Below, one piece after another: positions 1 through 8,995 of a stretch of DNA of 37,146 bases (position 1 is the stretch's first letter; each line of letters begins with the position of its first letter). Origin of the DNA: a filamentous cyanobacterium CCP2. GTDB taxonomy: Bacteria; Cyanobacteriota; Cyanobacteriia; Elainellales; Elainellaceae. The stretch is taken from the NCBI GenBank assembly GCA_003003615.1, contig PVWD01000028.1, positions 1 through 37,146 of the forward strand, read 5' to 3'. Both the position numbers and the translations under genes were made by a program. The notes beneath the pieces are model-generated. The model worked only from the letters and a program-made list of their open reading frames with translations. It was not told where the DNA came from and did no database searches.

Positions 1-19
1 AGATGTGTATAAGAGACAG
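1..19. other. Tn5/Nextera mosaic-end adapter (artefact)
   Basis: The first 19 bases read AGATGTGTATAAGAGACAG, identical to the transposase mosaic end used in Tn5 tagmentation libraries. From base 20 the minus-strand mutS2 reading frame continues cleanly, so the genomic insert starts at 20. This is residual adapter at a contig end and should not be annotated as biology. Confidence 0.97.
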
Positions 20-666
20 CCGCTAGATGAAGCATCATGCACAATACCGGGAATCACATCCTTATGGGTGGCTTTCACCGGAATCACAAACCGATCGCCC
101 CGTTGAGTGATCACCGTTTCTTGAACCGCATTGCTGTGGCGTTGGATGAGGCGTTGGAGGGCACTATAAATTCGATCGCGGACTTGGCGAATTTGCTCCC
201 GGACGCTTTCCAGCTTGGGGTTAGCGCGATCGGTTACTCTACCGCGATCGTCGATACAACGGTGAATTTCTTGTTCAAGTTCTGGATAGGTACGCAGTTC
301 AGAAACCAGTTCGGTAAGGACGGGCAAATCCTCCTGGTTATCAATCACCCGACGGAGTTGCCTGGCCCCAGCTAGCGTAGTGGCGATGTCTAATAATTCA
401 TGCCCAGACAGGATGCCCTGCCGTACTGCCCGTTCGAGTGAATCACCAATATCCTGAATGCCATCAAAGGAAAGCCCGGTTGGCAAGTCACTCTCTAAGC
501 GATAGACCTCCTGGGTTTGGGCGAGTAATGCTTGGCTGGCGGCGATCGTTTTTGGAATGGGAATGCTACGAGCAGCAGTTGCCCCTAACTTAGTGGCGGC
601 AAAGGTCGCAAGGTGTTGGCAGAGGCGCGACCATTCTAGAAGGTCTAATGTTTCAGCTTGAATCAA
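20..666 (-). CDS. mutS2: Endonuclease MutS2, N-terminal part (cut by contig edge)
   Basis: Minus-strand frame beginning LIQAETLDLLEWSRLCQHLA and continuing through KLGATAARSIPIP to VIPGIVHDASSSG, where the contig ends. This is the N-terminal region typical of MutS2, a MutS-family ATPase that acts on branched DNA and, in some bacteria, on collided ribosomes. About 215 residues are present of an expected 780-830. The ATPase and C-terminal Smr nuclease domains lie beyond the edge. No ATG is available: an in-frame TGA (681-679) is followed by CTG and then TTG at 666, and TTG places the family's usual start (M-IQAETL) correctly. AGGTGA upstream could be its weak ribosome site. Partiality is caused by the contig boundary, not by gene decay. 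Confidence 0.9.
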
Positions 667-1081
667 TGTTCTGAGCAGTCACCTGAAAAGATTGATGTAG
701 CTACATTCTAACGGACTTATTGCCAAAAGACCTGTAGCCCATTTTTTGAGATACACGCTCAAATTCCTCATTTCGGAAATGGTTGATGTCTTCTGCCCAA
801 CGATAGAATTTAATCCAAACTTAATTGGTTTTGATGCCAACAATAAAACAGCCTTAAACTCGGTGTGAGAAGGTAGGTTGGGTTAACAGGGTTAACCTTG
901 GCGAAGTTCCTTTCACTGGTATTGAATCAGTTGATTCGATTGATTCAAACGTCGAGAATTACTCAAAGTCGATCGCATTGAAATCCAATTGATTCGTTAA
1001 CGGTGACAAACACCTAGGGTTAGTCTGTAGGGATGTGAGCTACATCTCTACAGATTTTTTTGTTTATTTGGGGTGTAAAAA
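667..1081. other. Non-coding stretch with repeats and a candidate sRNA
   Basis: No convincing ORF on either strand. It holds three TTGATTC heptamers (931-937, 940-946, 989-995) plus the inverted GAATCA at 924-929. Near 874-890 is a small palindrome of the form GGTTAAC-AGG-GTTAACC. At 1024-1061 is a plus-strand intrinsic terminator. The promoter of mutS2 should lie near 667-760. Because no plus-strand gene precedes the terminator, an independent small RNA ending near 1061 is possible; that is inference. Confidence 0.5.
1024..1061 (+). terminator. Intrinsic terminator, plus orientation
   Basis: Left arm TCTGTAGGGATGT (1024-1036), loop GAGCT, right arm ACATCTCTACAGA (1042-1054). This gives a 13-bp stem with one G-U pair, followed directly by seven T residues. 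The T-run exists only on the plus strand; on the minus strand the hairpin is followed by ACTAACC. It therefore does not serve the flanking minus-strand M16 gene in the usual orientation. Confidence 0.85.
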
Positions 1082-2398
1082 TTAACTGGCGATCGGCGTT
1101 TCCAGTAGGTTGACTGCCGCTTCTGGCCCCACCAGGGAAAGGTAAGGCTCAGTGAAATATTGTTGGGCAACCTGCTGAATCTCTTCAGCCGTAACCGCCG
1201 CAACAGCTTGGGGGAAAATTTCATCATGCTCAATGCCAAGCCCCATCATTTCATACCAGCCATAGACCTGAGCAATCTGGGCGTTGGTTTGTTTGCCAAG
1301 GGCATATTGTCCCAGAAGTTTGTTTTTGGCAGTTTGAAGCTCGTCAGGGGTTAATAGCGTATGGCAAAGCCGATCGACCTCATGGCGTAGACCAGCCTGG
1401 GCGATTGCAGCATTTTCAGGAGCCGTGCCCATGTATGCTACAAAATGGGATGTCTCAATGCGGGTGGGGTAAAACGCTGAAACTTCGTAGGCCAGACCCC
1501 GTTTTTCACGCAGTTCTACAAACAGACGACTAGACAACCCATTTCCCAGGTAAGTACTCAGGAGCTTTAAGGCAATATGACCATCCTGCTTGACCGACCC
1601 CGTGAGGTAGCCCAACATGACGATCGCCTGCTGGGTGTTGCGCTGAGTAACAATCCGCTCCGGACGGGATGTAAGGGCAGGAGAGTGCAGGGACGGGAAT
1701 GGCAAAATCTGCCCATCCTGTTGGGGGGGAAGCCAGTCTCCAAAATGCTGCTCCACGAGTTGCACGGCAACCTCCGGCGTAATCCGTCCGGTAATGCTGA
1801 CCACAATATTATCGGGACGAAAATACGTTTGGTGATACTGCTGGAGAGCCGCCCGATCGAGTCGTAGCACCGTTTCTTCAGTCCCCAGGTTTGGCAACGC
1901 ATAGGGATGATTTTGGTACATTGCCTGCCGAAGCTGGCTATTGGCCACCGCAAAGGGTTGTTCTTTCATTGAGCGAATTCCTTGAAGGGCAAGGCGGCGT
2001 TCTAGCTCAACCTCGGCTTCTGGGAAAGAGGGCGATCGCAACAGTTCGGCAGCCAGTTCCAGCATGGCAGGGTAGTCGGCTGAAACCGTCTTGAGACTTA
2101 AAAGACAATAGTCTGCCGCAGAATCAGCTCCCAAACTTGCTCCCATTGTTTCCACCCGTTCTGCAATCTGCTGGGAGGTCAGGCGTTCTGTGCCTTTGGT
2201 AAAAACTGCCGCCCACAGGTGGGATAATCCTGCTTGCTCTAAAGGCTCGTAGCGGCTGCCTGCCTGAACAAACATTCGGGTTGCAATGATGTCGGCTGTC
2301 GGGTTTTCCACGACCAGAATAACCATGCCATTGCTCAGAACAGCACGATGAATCGTTCGGTTTTGCAGAGTATGGAGAGAAGACTGATGAATTGGCAT
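1082..2398 (-). CDS. M16 family peptidase-like protein, non-catalytic partner
   Basis: 438 residues with the M16B (mitochondrial processing peptidase-like) layout of two homologous halves. Where active members carry the zinc motif HxxEH, this protein reads H60-LWAA before VFTKGT, so the glutamate and second histidine are lost and it should not bind catalytic zinc. The C-terminal half keeps the substrate-groove motif REKRGLAYEVSAFY with its Arg/Tyr pair. The gene lies 161 bp downstream of, and on the same strand as, a catalytic M16 protein that shows the opposite pattern. Established knowledge: bacterial M16B enzymes can be heterodimers of an HxxEH subunit and an R/Y subunit. Inference: these two genes encode such a dimer. 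No signal peptide is visible. Confidence 0.88.
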   Translation of the reverse strand: MPIHQSSLHTLQNRTIHRAVLSNGMVILVVENPTADIIATRMFVQAGSRYEPLEQAGLSHLWAAVFTKGTERLTSQQIAERVETMGASLGADSAADYCLLSLKTVSADYPAMLELAAELLRSPSFPEAEVELERRLALQGIRSMKEQPFAVANSQLRQAMYQNHPYALPNLGTEETVLRLDRAALQQYHQTYFRPDNIVVSITGRITPEVAVQLVEQHFGDWLPPQQDGQILPFPSLHSPALTSRPERIVTQRNTQQAIVMLGYLTGSVKQDGHIALKLLSTYLGNGLSSRLFVELREKRGLAYEVSAFYPTRIETSHFVAYMGTAPENAAIAQAGLRHEVDRLCHTLLTPDELQTAKNKLLGQYALGKQTNAQIAQVYGWYEMMGLGIEHDEIFPQAVAAVTAEEIQQVAQQYFTEPYLSLVGPEAAVNLLETPIAS

Positions 2399-2559
2399 GA
2401 AGGGTCTAAGTAGAATGACTCTAAAAAAATAAAGGACTTGTTCAACAACGGCTTACGGGAGAAAAATTAAAATGGTCAAACGCTTATAGAGTAAACATCC
2501 AAGTGGCTATTTGGCTCAGAACGCCCACCTCAAACAAAAGCGATCGAATTTGGCAATGT

Positions 2560-3852
2560 TCAGCAAGGCTTCATAACAGTAACAGCGTAGCGCAGTGGTG
2601 ACAGGTGTTGACGGGCGAGATCTTGCAGTTCAGCCGTATCAAAAGACTGAATCGTGGTGGGATATTGGGCAGACAGTTCTGCATCGGCGATCGTATTGTA
2701 GTAGCCGTAGAGTCCAGCGAGTTGGCTGGTGGTTTCGGTGGAAAAGGCGTAATCGTTTTGGAGGAGCCGCTTGTAGCGGGCAAGCTCTGCATCAGCAACG
2801 GGTACATGAGCAAGCTCAGTCAGCCGATCGCCAATAATGGCTTCAACCGCATCCAGATGATCGGGGTCAAGCCAAGCCGTCAGCGTAAATAGACTAGAGT
2901 CCTTTTGAAGGGAAAACCCACTGCTAATATCTTGAACCAGTTGCCGTTCTTCTCGCAGTTCTCGCACTAGCCGAGCAGTACGCCCTCCTGACAGAATGAC
3001 CGACAGCAAATCCAGCCCATAAGCCGATCGTAGCGAGTCCACACCAGGGCAAACCCACGCCATCATTAAACGAGCCAGCCCCAAGTCGGGTAGACAAAAC
3101 TCTTGGCGGCGAATTTCGGTGAGGGAATGTTCAGGTTCAACCATGGGACAGGGGCAGGCAGCACGCGGGGCAAAGGCATTAAAATATCGAGCGACCAGTT
3201 CCAGGGTCAATTCACAATCGACATCCCCCACGAGGACAATGGTCATGTTTTCTGGCTGGTAGTAAGTGCGGTGAAACTGGCGCATTTCCTCAGGCGATCG
3301 TTCCAACAGCCCAGCAGCATCTCCCAACACCGGACGACCATACGGATGACGCAAATAAGCCGTTTCCAGTAATGCCTGAAAGCCCAGCATATCCGGATCA
3401 TCTAATGACTGGCGAATCTCCTCTAAAACAACGTCTCGCTCCAATTCAAATTCACCATCAGGAATGGCCGCATTCAGAAGCAGCTCAGCCAAATAAGGCA
3501 AGGTTTCAGGTAGATCAACAGCAGCCGTATTAATAAAAAAGTGAGCATAGTCATGGCTGGTTGCAGCGTTTGCCATGCCGCCTCGACTTTCAATTACATA
3601 ATCAAAACTGCCAGGAGGTAGCTGGTCTGTGCCTTTGAAGACCATATGCTCCAAAAAGTGCGCCATCCCTGCCCAGGGTTCTGGCTCCACGATCGCCCCA
3701 GCCTTAACCCACACATCAACCGTCACCACCGGAGCCGCCGGAACTTGCTGGTGAATCAGAGTTAACCCATTGTCTAGCTGAAACCGCTGTGCCAAAAAAC
3801 CGCCAACTGGGGACGCGTTAGCGTGGGAATCTGTTCTAAGAAGTACAACCAA
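2560..3852 (-). CDS. M16 family zinc peptidase, catalytic subunit
   Basis: 430 residues. The inverted zinc motif HFLEH (H65, E68, H69) is followed by MVFKGT, and a distal glutamate occurs in ERDVVLEEIRQ around residue 145, as expected for M16 enzymes that cleave short or unfolded peptides. In the C-terminal half the usual KRG-AY motif is replaced by ERQLVQDISS, so this chain seems to lack the R/Y substrate motif that its downstream neighbour keeps. The only start that fits is TTG at 3852, because an in-frame TAG lies just upstream; no signal peptide follows it. The pair is probably transcribed together leftwards. It resembles cyanobacterial 'processing protease' genes; the physiological substrate is unknown. 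Confidence 0.9.
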   Translation of the reverse strand: MVVLLRTDSHANASPVGGFLAQRFQLDNGLTLIHQQVPAAPVVTVDVWVKAGAIVEPEPWAGMAHFLEHMVFKGTDQLPPGSFDYVIESRGGMANAATSHDYAHFFINTAAVDLPETLPYLAELLLNAAIPDGEFELERDVVLEEIRQSLDDPDMLGFQALLETAYLRHPYGRPVLGDAAGLLERSPEEMRQFHRTYYQPENMTIVLVGDVDCELTLELVARYFNAFAPRAACPCPMVEPEHSLTEIRRQEFCLPDLGLARLMMAWVCPGVDSLRSAYGLDLLSVILSGGRTARLVRELREERQLVQDISSGFSLQKDSSLFTLTAWLDPDHLDAVEAIIGDRLTELAHVPVADAELARYKRLLQNDYAFSTETTSQLAGLYGYYNTIADAELSAQYPTTIQSFDTAELQDLARQHLSPLRYAVTVMKPC

Positions 3853-4175
3853 TGTCGTTGATTCCTAAACGATGGACAATTTTTGCGAGATGAGTCTTTC
3901 TTACGTCGATCGGGGAAAATACTGTGCTAGTTAAATAAATAGGATAGCTTATTCGTGCAGAGATGAGGGGGAGGGGCAAAAGAGCGCAAGCAAGAAGCGT
4001 TTTGACTTCGGAGGAAGCCAGAGAAGACACTCAAGATTCAAAGTTCGGTTTATCTTCCTTGGGGAAAAGGGGCATCCTGAGCATGAAAGAATTCGCAATT
4101 CGCTAGCACTCCAATCTTCCCTTTGCAAACTATCTTGGCAAACCGCCCTTTTCCACCTCCAGGAGTCTCAACACA
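3853..4175. other. Divergent intergenic region
   Basis: 323 bases between the leftward M16 genes and the rightward methyltransferase gene; it should hold both promoters. I see no convincing ORF, repeat or terminator. A ribosome site AGGAG lies about 10 bases before the ATG at 4176. Confidence 0.5.
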
Positions 4176-5549
4176 ATGGATGATTCTGTCTTCAATCTGG
4201 CTGACTTCAACCTGACTGAACCCGACCTGACCGAAATCGACAAAATTCGCCAACAGTTTAACTATGGGCCCTATCCCAGAGTCCCGCTAGACGAATCGCC
4301 GAAGGATGCCTATGAAATGCTGTACCTTCATAGCTTTGTCACAAGCTACTATCTGCGGCATCGGAGGGTTCCAGAAACCCAAGGAAAAGTCATCTTAGAT
4401 GCGGGTTGTGGCAGTGGGTTTAAGGCGTTGATCTTAGCAGAGGCAAACCCCGGAGCCAAAATTGTTGGGATTGATTTGTCTGAGGAGTCGGTGAAGCTGG
4501 CACGGCAACGGTTGGAGCATCATGGCTTCACAAACGCCGAGTTTCATGTTCTGCGAATTGAGGAATTGCCCAGCCTGGGAATGAAATTTGACTATATTAA
4601 CTGCGATGAAGTGCTGTATTTACTGCCTGATCCGGCAGCTGGGTTAGCAGCAATGAAAGCAGTTCTACAGCCAGACGGCCTAATTCGAGCCAATTTGCAC
4701 AGTGCCTATCAACGGGCCAACTTCTTTCGGGCCCAGGAACTTTTCCGTTTCATGGGGCTAATGGACAATGCCCCCCAAGCCTTTGAAGAAGATGCCGTGA
4801 TTGACACAATGAAGTCATTGAAAGATCACGTCAAACTGAAGGCGCAAACCTGGCTCAATAATGAGTATGAAAGCTTACCAAGGGAAGATTTGAGCCAACG
4901 GCTGGCCATGAACCTGCTGTTTGTGGGGGACACAGGCTACAAGATTCCGGATATTTTTGAGATGCTGGATGTGGCAGATCTGGAATTCGTTAGCATGGTG
5001 AACTGGCGGCATTGGGATGTGACGGATTTGTTTAAGAATGCTGAGGAACTGCCAGAAATTTGGTCACTGAGCCTGATGACGGCCTCCATTGCCGAACGGC
5101 TCTATGCCTACGAGCTGCTTAACCCAATGCATCGGCTCCTGGACTTTTGGTGTACGCATCCCGGAGAGCCAGGACAGCCTGTGGATGAATGGGAAGACGC
5201 AGACTGGAAAACGGCAAATGTGCATTTGCACCCGCAATTGCGTAGGGAAAAAATCCGCGAGGAGTTGGTGAACTGCATCCAGGCGGGCAAAGGATTTGAG
5301 ATTAGTCGCTATATTAAACTTCCTTCGCTTGACCCAATTTTCCTGGAACCGACTCAGGCAGCCTGTTTACTGCCCCTCTGGGACGGGGCACAGCCCATGC
5401 AGGTGTTGATCGATCGCTACAGCAAAATTAGACCGATCGATCCGGTGACGCTGGCTCCGTTGTCAGAGGAGGATGCGTTTGAGGCGGTGAAAGATGTTTT
5501 AAACCGGGTGGATGCGTTTTTGTATGTGTTGGTGGAGCCAGGAGAATAG
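4176..5549 (+). CDS. Class I SAM-dependent methyltransferase with extra C-terminal domain
   Basis: 457 residues. Residues about 70-190 form a Rossmann methyltransferase fold: motif I is DAGCGSG (75-81), the acidic ribose-binding position is D100 in VGIDLS, and the later strand is INCDEVLYLLPD. A lead segment (IRQQFNYGPYPRVP) resembles that of a group of cyanobacterial methyltransferases whose substrates are unknown. Residues about 260-457 form a further domain rich in acidic and aromatic residues; it could be a methyltransferase-associated regulatory domain, but I cannot name it with confidence. The ATG is preceded by AGGAG at good spacing. The gene stands alone, convergent with the PDZ/Fe-S gene. 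Methyltransferase assignment is solid; substrate unknown. Confidence 0.85.
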   Translation: MDDSVFNLADFNLTEPDLTEIDKIRQQFNYGPYPRVPLDESPKDAYEMLYLHSFVTSYYLRHRRVPETQGKVILDAGCGSGFKALILAEANPGAKIVGIDLSEESVKLARQRLEHHGFTNAEFHVLRIEELPSLGMKFDYINCDEVLYLLPDPAAGLAAMKAVLQPDGLIRANLHSAYQRANFFRAQELFRFMGLMDNAPQAFEEDAVIDTMKSLKDHVKLKAQTWLNNEYESLPREDLSQRLAMNLLFVGDTGYKIPDIFEMLDVADLEFVSMVNWRHWDVTDLFKNAEELPEIWSLSLMTASIAERLYAYELLNPMHRLLDFWCTHPGEPGQPVDEWEDADWKTANVHLHPQLRREKIREELVNCIQAGKGFEISRYIKLPSLDPIFLEPTQAACLLPLWDGAQPMQVLIDRYSKIRPIDPVTLAPLSEEDAFEAVKDVLNRVDAFLYVLVEPGE

Positions 5550-5593
5550 GCGGCGATCGAACCTGTGATGCTGGGTTTTACGTCACTTTCACA

Positions 5594-6922
5594 TCACGAC
5601 TGACACCGCTCAATCAGTTCTGCAATTCCTCCAACTTGCCAGATCTGCGTGTTGAGTTTTTGGGCCAATTCTGCCACGGTCATATCATCCAGGAAGCGGC
5701 TGTCATCATGTTTCAACATCAATGAAGGCAGGAGAATTCCATCCCCCAAATCTTTTTCCTGTAAACCATGTAGTAAATCTTGCCCCGTCAATAACCCTGT
5801 CACCGTCATTTCCTGCCCCCAATACTCACTTCGCAGGGCTGCCATCTCTACCCGCAACCCCTCCACCTGATTCAACCGCTGGACGATCGGCTGAAAGGCA
5901 TATTCCACTGCATTTCCCACAATCCAGGTATAGTGCCGAGGAGGGGAAATTTGCTGAGGCAGGTGCTTCGCAGCCGATCGAAATTGCTTGAGGAATTGTC
6001 GAATGGAACCGACCCCATTGCCAATTTGCGGATAGTCTTCGTAGTGACTTTCCGGCGGTAAATCTTGTTGACCAATTAAAAACCACTCATCAGCTAACCA
6101 GGCAAAGGTCGTGCCAAACTGCTGCCGGAATTTTTCCTGGAGGGTCTGCACCTGGGCAATCACTTCCCTTGCCTTCTCCAGAGTCACCGGAATGAGTTCA
6201 TCCTCCGTTGGGCGAAAACGGGTTAACCCCACTGGGACAACCGCCACGGAGGTGACAGCCGGAATATCTCCCTGGTGAAAGCTTGCCAGGTCTAGCAGGG
6301 TGCGTTCCAGGTGTTTTCCATCATTGATTCCGGGACAGACGACGACCTGAGCATGAATCTGCAAGCGATTTTCCTGAAACCATTTCAGGTGTTCCAGCAG
6401 TAATCCTGCCCTCGGATTTTTTAATAACCGCGATCGGACTTCCGGTTCAGTGGCATGGACAGAGACATACAAAGGAGACAGCCGCATTTGAGCGATCCGA
6501 TCCCACTCTTTTTGGGTCAAATTCGTCAGGGTTAGGTAGCTGCCGTAGAGAAAACTGAGGCGATAGTCGTCGTCTTTGAAGTATAGGCTTTGCCGCTTTC
6601 CAGGGGGCTGCTGATCAATAAAGCAAAACGGGCAGCGATTATTGCACTGAATTAACCCATCAAACAAGGCAGATTCAAACTCCAACCCCAGGTCTTCATC
6701 GTAGTCTTTTTCAATTTCTACCTGGTGGGTACGCCCTTGAGCATCCAGCACTTCCAGTTCCAACACTTCATCCGCGCAAAGAAACTGATAGTCAATCAAA
6801 TCCCGCGGACGTTCCCCATTAATTGCCACCAACCGATCGCCTGCTTCAAAGCCGATTTCTGCCGCGATCGAACCGGGTAGCACATGGGTAATTAAAGCAG
6901 GACGGATGGTAGATTCACTCAT
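5594..6922 (-). CDS. PDZ and radical-SAM-like Fe-S protein (TIGR03279/DUF512 type)
   Basis: 442 residues. The N-terminus (about 8-60) is a PDZ-like domain with VLPGSIAAEIGFEAGDRLVAING. It is followed by a Cys cluster C93-x3-C97-x2-C100 in the context QCNNRCPFCFIDQ, as in radical SAM enzymes, and then a DUF512-type C-terminal region. This domain order matches a family known as a cyanobacterial Fe-S oxidoreductase of unknown reaction. No signal peptide is seen, so it is probably cytoplasmic. It lies 24 bp downstream of the MscS-type gene on the same strand, suggesting co-transcription. The closest analogues outside cyanobacteria are clostridial DUF512 proteins. No reaction can be assigned from sequence. 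Confidence 0.87.
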   Translation of the reverse strand: MSESTIRPALITHVLPGSIAAEIGFEAGDRLVAINGERPRDLIDYQFLCADEVLELEVLDAQGRTHQVEIEKDYDEDLGLEFESALFDGLIQCNNRCPFCFIDQQPPGKRQSLYFKDDDYRLSFLYGSYLTLTNLTQKEWDRIAQMRLSPLYVSVHATEPEVRSRLLKNPRAGLLLEHLKWFQENRLQIHAQVVVCPGINDGKHLERTLLDLASFHQGDIPAVTSVAVVPVGLTRFRPTEDELIPVTLEKAREVIAQVQTLQEKFRQQFGTTFAWLADEWFLIGQQDLPPESHYEDYPQIGNGVGSIRQFLKQFRSAAKHLPQQISPPRHYTWIVGNAVEYAFQPIVQRLNQVEGLRVEMAALRSEYWGQEMTVTGLLTGQDLLHGLQEKDLGDGILLPSLMLKHDDSRFLDDMTVAELAQKLNTQIWQVGGIAELIERCQS

Positions 6923-6946
6923 CGGTTGGCATGGAGCTAGAGGTAA

Positions 6947-8584
6947 TTATTTCCCACTTCCATTCTGAGACATCCTGAGGAGTTGTTGCAGGCTTTGTTC
7001 GGCTTCGGGGGAAAGCTCGATCGGCAGATTGCCTGTCCGAAGGTGCAGATCTCGCTGAGGGAAAGGAATTTGGACGTTGTATTTGCGGAATTTGGCTTCG
7101 ATGCTGAAGTACAACTCACTTTTGATTAGGATATGTTTGCTGGGTTCAGCCGTCCAGATTAAAAGCTCTAGATTCAGAGCGTTGTCGCCAAAACCTTTGA
7201 AAATGACCAAAGGCTTGGGGGTAGAAAGCACTCTGGGGTGCTCTTGGGCGGCATCCAGTAAAGCCGATCGCGCATCTTCCACATTTGAGCCGTAGGCAAT
7301 TCCAACTGGGACATGGAGCCGAGAAACCGGATTACCATGACTCCAGTTAATAACCTCATCGGATAAAAATCGAGAGTTTGGCACGATGATGGAAATATGA
7401 TCCAGCGTGCGAACCAGGGTACTCCGGGCATTGATCCGTTCGATCGTCCCTTCAAAGCTGCCCACCTGGACAAAATCTCCTACCTGAATCGGCCGCTCAA
7501 ACAGCAGCACCACGCCGCTACCAATATCTCTAGCAATATCTTGTAAACCTAAACCAATACCAATACCCAGAGCACTGGCAAGCAAAGCCAAAGAACTGAG
7601 GTCAATTCCCCAAATTTGCAGGATCACCAGCCCACCGATAAACAGCAGCCCATAACGGATTACCAGCGCAATCACTTCTCTGGCTCCCCGGTTTGCCACT
7701 GTAACCCGAAGAACGCGAGTTTTGAGCAGGTTTGTAACGGTTTTGGTGCAGATTTCCAGAATAAACAGCATCCCCGCCAAAATCAGCAGATTGATTACGG
7801 AGTAGCTGTTCTCACCTAGGGTAAAGATGGGCGAGACGAAGCTGCTAATCAGTACATCAATCAGCCGATAGCTCCACTGGCGCGTCCAGGGAAAGAGATT
7901 GCTGACATAAAGAATGGCTGCCAACCACACACCAATGCGGGCGATCGTCAGCAGCAGGTTGAGCAGCAGATCCACCGAGCTTTGAGAAGCCTGGGTAACG
8001 TTGCTATCGGGGTCAGGAATATGGGTGACAGCGCGAATTTCTGGGCCGAGTGTCCGCCGCCAAAACCGCCCCAACCCCCAATGCAGCACGATCGCAATTG
8101 CCAATGCTCCAAGTGCTTGAGCCACTGCCCCCCGGAGATAGGACAACGATCGTTCTTGCTGGGCCCGTAGAAAGGCGGCATCCAGTTCTGAAGCCCATCG
8201 TCGAGCCTGGGAGGTTTTTGTGCGTCCAGGAACGAGATCGCCATCGGTTACTGTCAAAAGATGCCGTCCGTCGAGCAAAATTGTGGGCAAATTGGGGTTT
8301 TCTGCCTCAACTTGAATCTCTGGAACTTCGCCGGATTCTATGACTTGCTGCAAGAGGCTGTTAATATCACTGGCACGGTCGGCTGCCTCATAGGTGCCCG
8401 AATCACTAACCTGAAAAATTTCGTTGCCATCAACCACAACGGACGCTCTCGAAGCACTTTGAGCAATTGCCGGGGTTAGCAACACCACACCACTCAAAAT
8501 TGCACTCAGTGCGATGACTAGCCCGATCGCCCGTAACATTCGAGCCAACCGGAGTAAGCCAGCGTTAGTCTGTTGTTCTGTCAT
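6947..8584 (-). CDS. MscS-family mechanosensitive ion channel
   Basis: 545 residues. An N-terminal signal peptide or membrane segment (about 16-42, ending TPAIAQS) precedes a roughly 100-residue extracytoplasmic domain. Membrane segments follow near 150-170, 205-230, 262-282 and 305-325. The pore-lining helix and MscS core lie about 328-375, with GIGIGLGLQDIARDIGSG and then FERPIQVGDFVQVG. The cytoplasmic vestibule follows (INARSTLVRTLDHISIIVPN). The protein is longer than E. coli MscS (286 residues), as is common for cyanobacterial paralogues with periplasmic extensions. Expected role: gated ion efflux under hypo-osmotic stress. The start is supported by GGAG seven bases upstream. The PDZ/Fe-S gene follows after 24 bp. 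Confidence 0.92.
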   Translation of the reverse strand: MTEQQTNAGLLRLARMLRAIGLVIALSAILSGVVLLTPAIAQSASRASVVVDGNEIFQVSDSGTYEAADRASDINSLLQQVIESGEVPEIQVEAENPNLPTILLDGRHLLTVTDGDLVPGRTKTSQARRWASELDAAFLRAQQERSLSYLRGAVAQALGALAIAIVLHWGLGRFWRRTLGPEIRAVTHIPDPDSNVTQASQSSVDLLLNLLLTIARIGVWLAAILYVSNLFPWTRQWSYRLIDVLISSFVSPIFTLGENSYSVINLLILAGMLFILEICTKTVTNLLKTRVLRVTVANRGAREVIALVIRYGLLFIGGLVILQIWGIDLSSLALLASALGIGIGLGLQDIARDIGSGVVLLFERPIQVGDFVQVGSFEGTIERINARSTLVRTLDHISIIVPNSRFLSDEVINWSHGNPVSRLHVPVGIAYGSNVEDARSALLDAAQEHPRVLSTPKPLVIFKGFGDNALNLELLIWTAEPSKHILIKSELYFSIEAKFRKYNVQIPFPQRDLHLRTGNLPIELSPEAEQSLQQLLRMSQNGSGK

Positions 8585-8994
8585 CGATCGCTCCTACCAC
8601 GTTGCCAAAAGCCAGTTCCAAACATCAGGACTACCAGTGAATCCAGCTTCACGAACATGAGATTTACCATCAAGGATCAAGGATTTAGGGTTTGTGCCCT
8701 ATGGAAAAGATGCCCCCTTCCATTTGTAAAGATGTCCCGTTAAAGTTTAGCCTGCCAGGGCTAAAGGCACATCTAGAGCGAGAGGGATGATGAGAAAATT
8801 CTCATGAAGTACGAAAACTTCTATCTTCTCTATTCAGGCTTGGCGATCGAAATCCTGGCGATCGGTTGGGCAAATTGTCAGGAGTCCTTTAGAGTCGAAA
8901 TTTTGCGCCAAAATGAATCATTTGCAAAAACCTATCTGCAATTTCCATCCGGTTTAGATAGGCCCTCCGCGCAAGCTCTCTGCCGACTGTTGTA
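8585..8994. other. Divergent intergenic region
   Basis: 410 bases between the leftward channel gene and the rightward pentapeptide-repeat gene. The left half has no ORF or terminator that I can support. The right half contains a weak 63-codon ORF, listed separately. A small inverted repeat GAGAAAATTCTC lies at about 8792-8803, just before that ORF. Confidence 0.45.
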
Positions 8995-8995
8995 A
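8804..8995 (+). CDS. Short hypothetical ORF, doubtful
   Basis: 63 codons starting ATGAAGTACG and ending in TAA, whose last base is the A of the next gene's ATG (TAATG). That 1-base overlap is typical of translational coupling and is the main reason for listing it. Against it: no clear ribosome site, no recognisable domain, and a stretch made partly of CGATCG repeats that give LAIEILAIGW. The hydrophobic beginning could be chance. The region could instead be simply the leader of the pentapeptide-repeat gene. Confidence 0.25.
   Translation: MKYENFYLLYSGLAIEILAIGWANCQESFRVEILRQNESFAKTYLQFPSGLDRPSAQALCRLL

Noticed and set aside
37-375. Plus-strand 112-codon open frame at the left edge
   Set aside because: Antisense to mutS2, whose conserved N-terminal sequence is read without interruption.
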